From assembly GCF_019279795.1 (NCBI RefSeq), contig NC_056743.1, forward strand, positions 629,986,215-630,050,214: a stretch of 64,000 nt of DNA, in the 5' to 3' direction. The notes beneath the pieces are model-generated. The model saw only the letters and a list, made by a program, of their open reading frames with translations. It did not search any database and was not told where the DNA came from. Both the position numbers and the translations under genes were made by a program. This stretch comes from Protopterus annectens (taxonomy: Eukaryota > Chordata > Ceratodontiformes > Protopteridae). Positions within the stretch are counted from its first letter, which is position 1; every line of letters starts with the position of its first letter. Positions 34,330 through 47,113 of this stretch are shown here, in pieces.

Positions 34330-37300
34330 TAAAGTGGATGTCATTATACTAAACAAATTGCCATACGTGTCACCACAGGTCTTTTTTACACTTCTTTGCA
34401 CCACCATCAACTTGCCTGTTTTATAAAGCTTCTAACACTTTTTCTAAATCTTCCACCAGAATACTTTTCAAAAGGTCTGGAGATTTCCAAGGATCTACTG
34501 TATTTTATTACATCTTTCTATTCATTCTGTAACTATAATCAGACATGCTCTGTTTTCTGTCCTCTTTCCCATTCATCCCACCTCCTTTTCTGTTCAAGCT
34601 CCTTTAAATGATTCTGTCTTCACTGCATGCATTTGTAGTCAGTATTAAGCATTAGTAATGGTCTCCAGTTCTGACTTTATTTCACCTTTCTTATGAATAA
34701 AAATCTTTATAGCTTCAGACATTAATCTTTCTCTGCACCCCTTCTCATACCAGTTATTTGACACATTCATTACTAATTTTAGTTACGATTATATTAAACT
34801 GCTACAGACCTCATAATCCAACAGCTTTCTGGCAAGCTCGCCTTTTAAATCATCCTTGTTACTTCAGCTGCATCTTTTACTTTAATTTTTAATTTATTTT
34901 AATTTAAGGTGATTGTTCTAGGCTACAAGGGCCCATTTTTCAGCTACAGTGTATTACAAAAGTAAAAGCTAGAGCAAACAGTGTTAGACACATAAAGTCA
35001 TAAAATATCAGAATATGCAAGCAGAAAGTAAAATGATGTCAAACAAGAACACCCGAGCTCCAAAATAATGGGATCAACTGGGCTAATAAAGAGTAGTGTC
35101 CATGCATGCTTATATATAATATTAATATAGCAAACTCCATATCAGCTCCAGATAGAGACAATTCTGGGTACATTGCAGGTCCAGGCAAGAACTATTTTGG
35201 CAAAAATCAATGAGTGAAGCAAAACGTATTTCCTGACCTTGAACTATACCCTGACTTAGGAATGGGTCTATTCTTGTTTCATTAATAAAACCCATAACAT
35301 TAGAAAAAAATAAAAAAGGCAGAATCCATACAGTTAAACATCATACCAAATAACTGATTAATTTGGGGTAGAAAGAATACCATATACCCTGCTTATTGTC
35401 ACGCACATACTGAAATAACATTTGAAAAGCAGTTTGAGAAAGGATGTATAAATTAAAATACTAAGTCTTATCTATTCTTGTATTGTTTGTTTTAAATACA
35501 TAAATCGGCTCTTATACACATTACAAGAAGGTTTAGCCACTGAGCAGTTATTTAGCACTGCTGTGTTACTCACATTATGAGGAATCCTCTCAAACAAACA
35601 GTAATGTTGAACTCACCATGTTAATACATACTAAACTAGCCTATCCTGAATGCCAGATTTTGCATATACGTGTAGATGTCATTTATTTTCCAAGTACATA
35701 TCCATAACAGATATTTTTAAACATATTGTATTGGACTACAGACATGATATATGGATATGAGGACTTTGTGAATGTTAATACAGAGAAGCTGTAAATGCTG
35801 TCATTTTGAAATAAGGTTACTTTAAGACCAGAAAAGGTGCATTTTTAAGATCTATACACTGCAGCAATGCTTTCGTCACTCATAATTGTAAAAAAAAAAA
35901 AAAAAAAAAATTGTCAATTTATTTATATAAAGAGCAGTTTTGTTTTATTTTGAATACTCGCTAAATGTGAAAATACACTCAATGTAATGTAGGCTTCTAC
36001 AGCAAAAAAAAAAAAAACACTCTGTCTCTTCAGTACAGCAATAATTAGGTTGATTATATTAACAACAGGGAGTAGGGGAGGAAGGCCATTGCTGGATGAC
36101 GGGGATAGTTTGCTTCCAACAGACATACGGCTTTTAACTGTTGTAAATTTCCTTTGTTCTGTTTCATGAAGAACTTGAATTTTGAAAAGCTGTCTTATGG
36201 TTTTGCACCTGGGAACTATCACAACACTATTTTGTCTATGCAGTGGAGAGATTTTCAAACAGCATTAAGTGCAAAGTGCACTCAGTTTAATGAAAATTAT
36301 TTCTGCATGAGAAGAAAGAGAAGAAGCCAGTAATATTTTGATTTGAATGGCGAGAATTGTGTTCTGTGCTCTGATAAACTTATAGCATAGTGTAGCTGCA
36401 GTTATTTTTTGATAATTAGTGATGCTGTTTAATAATTTATTTTCCTCTGCAACACTGGCTGACTAGGAGAATGCAGGGGAGAAATCATTGGTTGTGCACT
36501 GATATAGTTCATCTAGGGCCCAGGTTTATTGACTTACATACAACGATTGTGGGAAATTCTCTTTGTACTGCTGAAGGTGCAGCGAACTGTTTTCCATTGT
36601 AATGTAATCTAATTTTATTAGATGGCTTTAGTGTAGCTGCTAGGCTGTGGATTTCTTGCTCAAACCCCACTGTGTTTGTTGGTACTGCTAATAGCCTGTG
36701 CTAGAGGAACTCAGCCTTGGCTTTATTGCCTGATGTTTTCTGTCCGTTACTTTAGACACACAAACCCTACTACTGTCACAATTACTCCATACATTTACAG
36801 CTGTACTCCTTTGGAGCTTTTCTAAATAATGAATAAGGAGAATAACAATAGTGAGTATTATGTCATGGAAGTATTCTAGTGCCAAACTATGGTCCGTTTA
36901 AGGCATGGCAGAATTCCAGTCTTTTACCGCAAGCTGAGCTTGGACTGAGACCGTATTTAAATCATCTCACTCAGTAGTGGCAACCAACACCATTTTACTT
37001 TTGGTGAAAAAATTTGTAGCAGTGCAGTGATCACTGAATAATGCAGGATTTATTAATGGTTTGGAAAACCTGTTTTGGTTATCAGTAATAAGCTGCACAA
37101 GGAGACTGGGTGTGCACTGAAGTTTGGTCTTGATAATGTTTATAATATAAAGAAACTAAGTGGAGATCAATATACCTATGGCCGATTCATAAAGGTTACT
37201 ACAAATTGTATACTACGTGTACACTTTCTGAATTCAGGTACATTTCTGCCAGAATGATTTTGTTGTCCATTCAGAAAGGTTACACAAAGCGTACACATAG

Positions 37301-37580
37301 TGTACATGTTGTGGTAAAGTTTATTCATTCCCCCACTAGGCTGCTACCCTTCTCACATATCCATTGTATAGGCAAACTGTAAGAAGCCAATTTACATGCT
37401 TGTTTGAATTGTTTAGTGAATTGTCAAGGTTAGTTGCTTTTTCAGCCTCAGAGGAAACCTACCTCTTACAGTATATCCTGATTTTGTCTTTCATAAGAGG
37501 TATTCACCACTGCTTTGGAAGAAAGAATTGGCATCATTAGGTTTCAGGTATGACTCCTTCACTAACATGATAACTGGTTA
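34330..37580. other. Notch intron, no gene recognised
   Basis: A-runs occur at 35889-35910 and 36004-36015. Around 37185-37310 an imperfect inverted repeat pairs 'gtgtacactttctgaat' with 'attcagaaaggttacaca'. Otherwise only chance frames. Confidence 0.35.
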
Positions 37581-37587
37581 TCATTGG

Positions 37588-37775
37588 ATCATAGGAGATT
37601 ACTAGGCTATCAACCCAGAGGGCATTTTAAGCTTAGCTGTTTCAACCCAATGTAATACCGTAGAAGTACTAGTTAATACCAAAGATTGCATTTAATGATA
37701 ACTGCCCATGTCCAGGAGGGTTGTGGGCACTATCCCAGGTAAGAATTTATGGTGCCCCATGTTATTTGTTGAAAA
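37588..37775 (-). mobile_element. CR1-like LINE 3' end
   Basis: 'gatcataggagattactagg', 'ctatcaacccagagggcatt' and 'actgcccatgtccaggaggg' match the 3' end of the LINE at 43478 almost word for word. It is strongly 5'-truncated and contains no coding sequence. Confidence 0.85.
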
Positions 37776-37871
37776 TATTTCTTATACAGCATGTGTTTAG
37801 GAGGACAGCTTTTAGTACTTTGTGTTTCATAAATGCAATGTTGGGTGAACCTATTTTTAAGTGATCCTGAT

Positions 37872-38270
37872 TATCATTTATTTATTTATTTGCCATTTGT
37901 TAACCGGGGTTGGTCTGGCTGGGCAGGTGCCCTTTTTCAGCAGAGACCTGAGGAGAAAAGCTCCAAATACAAAAATTAAAATTATAATTAAAATTTACAA
38001 AAAGCAGTACGGTGACAGATAGGAGAAGAGGAAAGAAGGACTAGTATGTAGGCAAGTCTTACGTATAGTGTGGAGTCTAGTCGGAGAATAGCGGGCAAAG
38101 GACAAGATAACTGGATGTAAGATATAGGTGAGAGTGGGCTGATACAGTAAATAGGGTTAAGAAGAGGTGCTTGTTACTGAAACAGAAGTACAATACAAGC
38201 AGGAGAGTATAAGACATAGGAAATAGAGACAGTGGTTTGGAGGGAGAAGAAAGGCGGGGGGGGGGGGATC
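37872..38270 (-). mobile_element. L2-like LINE 3' fragment
   Basis: Begins with the inverse of the tail ('tttatttatttatttgccat', 'ttgttaaccgg') and 'gaggagaaaagctccaaata'. It continues with 'ggagaagaggaaagaagg'-type purine-rich sequence resembling 21700-22080. It ends in a G run at 38257-38267. Confidence 0.65.
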
Positions 38271-39470
38271 ATATAATTGTCCATGTACAAAAGTATTTGT
38301 TACTGATTAAAGTTGGTATAAACCCAAATTACTCTGCTGTGTAGCTAGCACTGTGCATCTGAACACATTTCATCACTCAAATAGTAATGAGTTGTGCAGA
38401 ATCTCAAAAGATATAGCAGAAAACTGAAAACAAACTGGATGCATTACTAGTAATTACTAGGCATAACAAAGTACAACTGCCTGCCAGCTTAAAAGGTTCC
38501 AAATGCTTTTTCACTGACACTGAGGGAAAAGGAAACATGCAAATTTATGAAATACATGTATGCAAATGAGAGAACGTGCTCATCTTCTCTGCCACTAATT
38601 CAATGCAGGCTATGCTTTTGAACACAGATGTCAACAACTGTACTTGCTTATCTATTCTAGTGGTTGAGAGAACATGAAAAGTACAAGGACATACTAGTGC
38701 CACATTTTTAGCACGGATTTTCCTACCTTAACAGCAACTGTTGTTAGTACCATGTATAAATAAAGCATGATTTAAGTGGTTCTCCTGTATTCTGCCTGCA
38801 GTTCTTTCTGCAGTTGCTACATATCATTTTTGCCTTTTTTCTTGAAATATTTTATTGTTTTCATTTGCAGTTTGTCAAACCACCTGCTACAGAGACCTTC
38901 AAAAACGGTCACTAATCCAGGTCAATATCATTCTCAGTTCATTAAAAGAAGACAGTGAAAGAAAATGGAGTGTAACGTCATATAGGAAAAGAGTGCATTC
39001 CTGTGAACAAAAAAATACTGAAAAAGTATCTGCATAGAAGAACTACCATACCTTTCTTGAATCCGAACAAATCAGTAAATAATTCTAAGATGAAATGAGG
39101 GCAGTCCTGCATGGAATATAGTCACATTTTTCCTGTGTTTTTTCTGACCATAACTGCAGTTTTCAGACACCAACAGATAAGCATGCATGTATGCAACTCT
39201 ATAGCTTGAGCTGTTGGGCACAGTTTTTTTTCACCTGTTCAGCCTTGTGTCATTTTTCAAACTTCCATCCAGTTAGCTCTTCATTGTATCTGGTGTTCCT
39301 CCCTTCCTTCATGTTCCACATTTTTCCTGGTCTACCACTGCTCCTTTATGGTGTCTTGTGTGCCCTTTATACTTGGCCAATCTTCCTTCCTTTTCCACAC
39401 ATTCACTATAATTTTGTATACTTAATTTAAACACATGGCTGTTAATCTGTTACACATATGAAAACAGCTG
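38271..39470. other. Notch intron, no gene recognised
   Basis: No motif or repeat family was recognised. The reading frames at 38776-39037 and 39191-39430 lack recognisable domains or coding character. Confidence 0.35.
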
Positions 39471-39477
39471 TAAGACA

Positions 39478-39535
39478 GAGCCAGTGGGGATTGAACCCTC
39501 CTCTAAGCAACAGTACTCTCATTGCTGTGTCTAGA
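39478..39535 (-). mobile_element. tRNA-like fragment
   Basis: The minus strand reads 'gagagtactgttgcttagag' then a B-box-like 'gggttcaatccccactggct'. It is likely the remains of a tRNA-derived SINE head. It sits immediately before the SINE at 39548. Confidence 0.45.
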
Positions 39536-39547
39536 TTTCACTGGAAC

Positions 39548-39757
39548 ACCACGGCGGTGCAGTGGTTAGCATTGTTGCCTCACAGCAAGAGGTTCTCTGG
39601 TTCGATCCTTGGCTGGGGTGCCTTCTGTGCGGAGTCTGCATGTCCTACCTGTGGTTGTGTGGGTTTCCTCCGGGTGCTCCGGTTTCCTCCCACATCCCAA
39701 AGACATGCTGTAGGTGGATTGGACACTCTAAAAACTGGCCCTAGGTGTGAGTGCGTG

Positions 39758-39830
<73 letters not shown>

Positions 39831-39950
39831 CTTCTGTGGAAGGTTGGGCACTGGGCTGGCAACTCGACACCATAAAACTCCACTGCCAATTATGAGCGGA
39901 CAGGTGATCCACTGTGGCAACCCCTAACTGGGAAAAGCCGAAAGAAGAAG
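39548..39950 (+). mobile_element. tRNA-derived SINE with internal GT expansion
   Basis: Same family as 19108. Head 'cggcggtgcagtggttagca' and 'ggttcgatccttggctggg'; middle 'gggtttcctccgggtgctcc'; tail 'gaaggttgggcactgggctg' and 'aacccctaactgggaaaagc'. A long (GT)n tract lies between 'ggccctaggtgtgagtgcgt' and 'gcgccttctgtgg'. The copy at 19108 has only a short 'tgtgactgtgtgcatgcg' there. Confidence 0.93.
39760..39828 (+). repeat. (GT)n microsatellite within SINE
   Basis: About 34 GT units at the junction between the SINE body and tail. Overlapping ORFs rich in His-Thr or Cys-Val are artefacts. Confidence 0.95.
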
Positions 39951-40814
39951 AGTCTGTGGTTCTTGCTTATAATAGGAAAGGCTGATCTGCCCTTTTCAGT
40001 CTGCCACCACTGTGGTCCTCATTGGGACTAGTCTTTTACAAAATAGATGTTAGAAATTCATTGGCTAATTTATTGCCAATTAAAGCAAAATATATAGAGG
40101 TTAATAACAGGTGGATAGATAGGGAAGAGTCACCTGCAATGGCTATTGAGCAAAACCCAAACACATTCTCTAAGCATGTTAGCTTAATCAAAAAAAAAGA
40201 TCACAAATGAACCGTAATAAGAAGTAAAAGCAGAGAATGAAAGAACCGATGGTAGATATTATGTATTTGAAAAAGCAGAGAGTAGATGGGGAACACCAAT
40301 CATTTTTAATAACATTTCTTAAAGTATGTTAGGGAGCCACAATTACAGCTAAATCTCTGTCATGTGGAAAAAGGATGATACAATTCTGAAAACTGTCTTG
40401 GAAAATATTTACTAAATAAGTATCAAAGTGGAAACTAAAAAGCAGTTCTAGTACTGAAAGAATAAAAACTGCAGAAATAACAGACCCTGGTGAATCTTTC
40501 CTGATATGCCTTCATATGTTAGAAGGCAGCTATTATCATGAATGCATACTATAGTAACATGCTAAACACAACTCATCTCAGATTGCAAGCCAGTTAGCCG
40601 ACAAAGTAGTGGGTCAAAAATGTAAGTAACTATTTTATAGATATTTAGCAAGAATATCAAATAGTTGTGTGTGTCTTAGATCTCATTTAAAATGTCTGGT
40701 TACAAGGAAATCATCTTTTTTGACACAGTCTGGGTAAATGGTTTCAAACTGGTACCCCTTGTACTTAAACATACTTTGTCTTGACAAATCATGTCTTAAT
40801 TAAAAAAAAGTTTG

Positions 40815-43075
40815 CTGTCCTGTGGGTGTTAGTTCTAAAGGAAAGATCCCAACTAAGGAAACCACAGTAAAAAACTTTTCTAAAGCAAACTTCACCTTAC
40901 TTAAGACAGAGGTGGTAAGTTTCACAGCCCCCACGCTAAAGGATAACACTGCCCAAGATGCAGAAACCTTTACAAATGCACTCTATGAGCACCTACAAGG
41001 ATGCATGGATCATGCCATCCCTAGCAAAACCAAGACTCACTCCTCTAAGAGAAGGAAACCAGTCTGGTGGACCCCTGCAATAAACAGGCTATACAATAGA
41101 AGGAGGAAACTAGTTCAGAAAAAAAGCAAATCCCAAGAAGGAAAGACATCCCTGATCAGTATCAGTTAGAAACTGAGGTCCCTCATGAAATCATCCGTGG
41201 CTAACTTCGAAAGAAAAATGGCCAAGGATTCAAAAGATAAGCACAAAGCCTTCTGTAGCTATGTTAAGAATCTAAGTGGCAACTCGCAGATATGCACTGA
41301 ACTAGTGCAAAATAGCACAAAATATGCTGAACCTACTGATATTGCCAACATCCTGGCAGATAGATTCAGTGCAAACTTCACCCCCCTCTCACCTCCAAAA
41401 GGGCCCACAACAATACTGGAAAAGTGTAGTGTCCCAAAAATCACAGACGCACAGGTGAAAACAGCCCTTTCAAAAACCAAAAACACAGCATCAATGGGAC
41501 CAGATGGTGTCCCAGGCTGCGTCTTGCACAAACTACAGAATGAACTAACCCCCCACCTAAAAATGCTGTCCAGCCTCAGCCTCTCCACAGGCTACATGTC
41601 CATAGAATGGAGCACAGAAATGGTTATTCCTCTCCACAAAGGAGGGGCCACAACTGACCCTGGTAACTATCGCCCCATAAGCCTGACTAGCTTGGTCTGC
41701 AAGGCTATGGAGCACATCATCATGGAACTCATTAACAAAGACATTGGGAACCTCCAAACACTTGACCCGACCCAAATTGGCTTTGTTAAGGGCAGATCAT
41801 GCCTACTAAACCTGGTTGACTTCTTCGAGACAGTCACCAAGGCCATAGACGAAGGAAAGGTGGTTCACACAGCCTACCTTGACCTTACCAAGGCTTTCGA
41901 CACCATTCCCCACTCAGGTATTACAAAACAACTCACCAGCCTGAACATAAACCCCTACGTCATGAGATGGGTTGCCAACTTACAGACAGAACTCACACAG
42001 TACGAATAGTGGGCTCCAGGTCCGACTTTAAACCAGTCACAAGTGGTGTCCCACAAGACTCGGCCTTGGGACCCCTACTGTTCGGCATATACTTTTCAGA
42101 AGTACAGGCAAACACAGCAGGACTATGGCTAACCAAGTTTGCCGATGACTGCAAACTGGGAGCCATAATTGACTCTCCGGCTGACACGGACATCCTCCAA
42201 AAGGGCCTTACTGAGATGGACACCTGGTGTCAAAGTCATAACCTCAAGCTAAATGCCAAAAAATGCATAGTCATCCCGTTTGGGAAAAACAAAACACCCA
42301 CAAATTACCACACAGGTGGCAGCCCCCTTAATACAGAAGAGGTAATAAGAGATCTGGGGACCCAGGTAGATAGTAATCTCTCCTTTGACAATCATATTGC
42401 CAAAGTAGTTAGGAAATCCTTCTATGTGGCCCATATTACTACTAAAGAGTCTGCATCTAGAAATAAAGAGGTTATAGTGCCCCTCTACTCGTCACTTGTT
42501 AGACCCATCATAGAGTACAATGCCCCATTTGGGATGTACCTCACAAGACACTTCCAACAGCTGGAAAGACCACAAAAGTACCTCACCAAGAGGATTACTG
42601 GTCTTAAACATATATGCAGCCTGACTGAAAAAACTCCGGCTGTATTCAGTGGCATATCGCTTACTCAGAGGTGATCTCTGCCTGACTTACAAAGCCATGT
42701 CCAACTCAGAATTGATGGACATGCTCCACCTAAAGAAATCCAAGTCACTGCGAGCCACGCACTCTAGTGAGCTAAACCTCACCACAACAATAAATAGAAC
42801 ATTCTGGAGGGATAGATTCCTGTCACAGGGACTCCCCATGCTTTGGAACAAAATTCCAAATTACATCAGGCAGAGCCCCTCACTAACATTCTTCAAGAGA
42901 AACCTTGACGAGTGGATGGGTAACAGAAAATACACCCCTGGGATCACTTCATTGGCTCTGCTTGACAGAGGCTCAGTTAATTAATTAATGGGGCAGCGAA
43001 AGCCGACATACTCTGGCTAGGCTTATAAATGCCCTCAGGTAGACAGCCTAGTATCTACCTATGAACCTATGAAAA
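40815..43075 (+). mobile_element. CR1-like LINE, 5'-truncated, reverse transcriptase nearly readable
   Basis: A 2.26-kb copy beginning in the endonuclease-RT linker (WWTPAINRLYNRRRKL). RT motifs in order: GPDGVPGC, GNYRPISLTSLVCKAMEH, a QIGFVKGRSCLLNLVDFF stretch, AYLDLTKAFDTIPH (motif A), TSGVPQDSALGPLLF (motif B, Asp where Gly is usual), KFADDCKLG (motif C), NAKKCIVIPFGK, RPIIEYNAPFG and the C-terminal INRTFWRDRFLSQG. Only three lesions are obvious: a stop at 41167, a frameshift near 41980-42000 and another near 42640. The 3' end is 'gtatctacctatgaacctat'. These LINEs copy their RNA at a nicked target; this copy cannot, lacking endonuclease and an intact frame. Confidence 0.92.
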
Positions 43076-43477
43076 CTGGATCCAGTAATGGCTGCATGAA
43101 AGGAACTTACACTTTCCTCACCGTCATTTTCTAAACTGCTTTTCCTCGGTAGGATCATGGTAGGGTCATAGCAGGGTCGTGGTAGTAGCAAGGTGAACAG
43201 GCAGACCAGTTTTCTCTATGTACAGCAACAGTTTCAAATTCATCCTGTGAGATCCCCAAGTCTTCCTAGGCAAGGTGACAGATAAAATACATTTAATGTA
43301 TACTGGCTTTTTCCAGGGACCTTTTCCCCAGGGGAGGTGTCGAATGGGTATGCTGACATGGTACCTAAATGACCTCAAATGACTCTCCTCAGCACAGAAG
43401 AGCAGTGGGTGTACTCCAAGGCCTTCCCATTCTGTCATGAAGAGCGAATCCAGATACCATGTGAAAGGACATCATTT
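43076..43477. other. Spacer between two LINE tails
   Basis: About 400 bp of non-LINE sequence separates the plus-strand LINE ending at 43075 from the minus-strand LINE ending at 43478. No gene or repeat was recognised. Confidence 0.5.
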
Positions 43478-46400
43478 CATAGGATCATAGGAGGTTACTA
43501 GGCTATCGACCCGGAGGTCATTTCAAGGCTAGCCATTTCATCCCAATGTAATGCCACAGATACTCTAGTCATTACAATACCCACAATTGTATTTAGTAAT
43601 GACTGCCCATGTCCAGGAGGGTTGTGGGCACTATCCCCAGTAAGAATTTACAGTGCCCCATCCACTCATCCAGGTTCCTTTTGAACAGTGTCATAGAGGT
43701 GCTCTGCTTCACATGGATTGGCAGCTGATTCCAAAGATGTGGCTGTCACTGGCAGACAAATCTGTCCCTCCAGCATGTCCGATTCAAATTGCAGACCATA
43801 TTTAGGACCCTGGAAGCTCTATTCCCGTTTGACTTAGGAATGTGCAGCAAATTCATTAGCTTTGGGTCGGAGATTGCTTTGTAAGCCAGGCATAAGTCTC
43901 CCCTAAGAAGTCTATATGATAATGAGTATAGTGACATGGACTTTACTTGGTCTGTGTAAGGCACATGCTGCAGTCACTTGATCTTCTTTGTTAGAAACCT
44001 CTAAGGTCTCTCCAATTGCTGTAGGTACTTTGTACTGTACATGCCAAAAGGGGCATTTTACTCAATTACGGGCCTGAATAATGATGAGTTTAGAGGGGTT
44101 ATAACTTCCTTTACTCTAGAGCCAATGCCTTTGCTAATCAAGTGTGCTACGTACGATGCCTTCCTTACTACAGTAGACACACGGTGGTCAAGGTTAAGGT
44201 CGCAGTCTACTTGCGATCCCAGATCTCTTACCACTTTGTAGGTTCATAGGGTACTGTTGTTAATATGATAGTATGAAGGGACATTGTTTTTACTGAAGCG
44301 AGTGATGATGCATTTCTCTGCATTCAGTTTGAGACCGTGACTAAGACACCAGTCGTTGGTCTGAAGGAGACCCTCCTGGAGTATACTGACATCATTTGGG
44401 GATTCAGTAATTGCACCCAGTTTGCAGTCATCTACAAACTTGGTCAGCCACAGCCTCTTAGGTTTGGCCTGAACGTCTGAGAAGAATATAGCAAAGAGTA
44501 GTGGGCCCAGTACTGACCCTTGTGGCACCCTGCTGGTGACAGGTCTGCTGGTTGATGTGGAGTCACCCCCTTTGATAGTGTGTGAATGGTTTATGAGCCA
44601 GATGGCAACCCATTTTACAATAAAGGGGTTTATATTCAGTTTTCTATGTTTATTGGTAATGCCTGAGTGTGGGATTGTGTCGAAGGCCTTGGCCAAGTTG
44701 AGGTATGCTGTGTGCACAGATTTGCCCTCTTCAGTTGGGTGGGTCACATTTTCAAAGAAATCCACCAGGTTTTACAGGCAGGATCTGCCCTTGATGAAGC
44801 CGAATTTGGTTGGATCCAGGGTTTGGAGGTTGACTATATCTTTATATATGATGTCCATGATGATACATATGTTCCATGGCCTTACAGATGAGGCTGATCA
44901 GACTTATGGGTCTATAATTCCCTGGGTATGTTGCTAAATCACCTTTGTGGAGGGGAGTAACTGTTGCTGTTCTCTATTCTGCAGGAACATAGCCTGTGGT
45001 TAGGCTGTGATTGAACAGGGTAATTAATGGTGATGTTAGTTCATGTTTTAATTTGTTTAGAGGACAGCCTGGGATGCTGTCTGGTCCCATAGAGGCTGTG
45101 TTTTTTTGCCTTAGAGAAGGCTTTAATGACCTGCTCTTCAGAAATGTAGGGTGAGGGGGAAGTTTGGGGCAAGGTTTGTGATAAGTTTGGCGGGGATAAC
45201 AGAGTGAAATTTTTGCCAAATATGTCTATCAGCAGTTTTGCTGTCTCTGCGGGATCAGTGCGTGTGATGCTGTTAGTTACTAGTTCGGCACATGCTTGGG
45301 TCCTACCTTTTAGGCTGCATACATAGCTGTAAAAGGCCTTATGGTTATCCTTGGCTGTGATTGCTAAGTTTTTCTCAAAGTTACCCTTTGAGGATTTGAC
45401 ATGTTGTCTTATTTGCCTGTTGAGGCTGAGGAGAGTGCTTTTCCATTGTTGGGGCCTTGCCTTAGCTTTCTTAGACAGCAACTTTTGCATTTGTTGTAAA
45501 GTTTGTTGATGTTGGATGTCCATCAGGGCAGCTTGTTTTTACTTGGGGCTCTGGCTTTGATTCTGTCTGGAAAAGCCAAGTCTATACACTTACACAAATG
45601 ATTGTACAGGGCTTTAGTGTAAGCATTGGTGTAATTACCAATTCCACCTTTGGGTGGGGCTTGGAATGCATTTATACCTTCCCCTAGGAGGGTACAGTTT
45701 GCCTTGGTGAAGTTTTTTAATCTGACTCTGCCCTTTGTATGTTCTGGTGTTAGTGCCAGTTTGAAGGGGACTGATTTGTTGTCAGATTTAACTAATGAGG
45801 GTCTGGCAGTTGTGGTGGTGCATCTGTTTGTCATGTTAGTGAGGAGCAGAACTAGTATGTTTGTTCCTGTTGTTGGGGTTTGAATAATTTGTTCCAGGGC
45901 ATTTGAATTGATAAAGTCAAGGAATTTTTGCGCTAGTGAGTTAGGGCTAGAGTAGGTTTCCAGTTGATGGTGGGATGACTGAAATCCCCCATGACCAGTG
46001 TGTTTGGCAATATTTGGATTGACTCCAGTTTGGTCAAGTAACCCTCGTGCACATCATGATCCATAGAAGGGATCTATAACTAGCTATAACTTGAATGGGG
46101 GTCTTTCCCACAGTAATCTGAACTTGGAGTAACTCCATGGAGTTGTCCTGTCCTCCTAGTCAGGAGGTGACTTTATCTCTAGTACAGACAGAACACTACC
46201 TCCTTTGGTTCTCACACATTTTTTTGTGGTCTGACTGTGTGGAAGGTATTGTAGCCTTGCAAGGCTGGGGTACTCTCTGAGGCCTTGAACCAAGTTTCTG
46301 TGACTGCACAGACATCTACATTTTCCGATGATAAGAGTGCTTCCAAGGTGTGCAGTTTTTGGTTTAAGCTCCTAGTGTTTAGCAGCATAACCCTTATTTT

Positions 46401-47113
46401 GTTATGATTGGCAATTTCCATGTCAGCAATTTTGTTTTTGAGATCTTGCCTAAAAAAGGTACTATGAGGAGGCAAGAGTCTTTGGCAGCAGCTGAAAGCC
46501 AAGTGGTGCCAGGTGCAAACTGTCTCTGGCAAAACAGTGAGGTTTGTTGACCATGTCATCCCAGCCTGTAAGAAACTGGATCCCTTTTGAATGACACCAA
46601 AAACTAAGCCAATTATTGAAATCAATAATTTTTGTTTATACTGTGGCATCACTGTAGGCGAGGGTAATATGCTGCTCAAGGCCAGGGACATGCCTGCCTG
46701 GGACACATACTCAGAGAACTCAAACATGTCTCTCGTCATATAGTCCAATGAGGTACATCTCAGGTTGTTCACTCTAACATGAGCTATGACCCAGTCATAA
46801 TGGTAGTTTTGCCGAGACACCTGAGTGCATGTGTGATCTTATGAATCCTGGCACCGGATAGGCAGCTGGCCGTGACTTTCTCCTTATCTAACCTGGTGAG
46901 TGGGACATCCATATGTCTCACTATGGAGTCTCCAATGACAAATTTGGTTTACGAGTGTTACACCTTAAGGGCTTGGTAGGTGAGACACTGGTGTTGCTAT
47001 GTGTCTTGCATGCTGTTGGGACTGTGTTAGTTGCAACAACAGTCTTGTGTTTTGAATGTCTCTGGTGTTTTGGTAAGTTTTTTGAGAAAACCTCCACATA
47101 TGTTGATTTATGT
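43478..47113 (-). mobile_element. CR1-like LINE, about 3.6 kb: partial ORF1 to 3' end
   Basis: The most complete LINE of this family here. Reading 5' to 3' on the minus strand: ORF1 linker (46921-47113, STYVEVFSKNLPKHQ); an SGNH/GDSL-esterase-like domain (FVIGDSIVRHMD near 46920, AHVRVNNLR near 46780); endonuclease start (IRVMLLNTRSLNQK, AVTETWFK near 46300); endonuclease end and linker (45523-45834, 45041-45523); RT (MGPDSIPGCPLNKLK; AYLNLAKAFDTIPH; TSRVPQGSVLGPLLFA; KFVDDCKLG with Val for Ala); C-terminus near 43746-43964. Frameshifts and stops are numerous. The third esterase block reads VNN where GND-type sequence is expected. The 5' end meets another LINE's tail exactly. Confidence 0.92.

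Noticed and set aside
39458..39912. 145- and 110-codon ORFs
   Set aside because: They are SINE sequence with a GT tract, open by chance.
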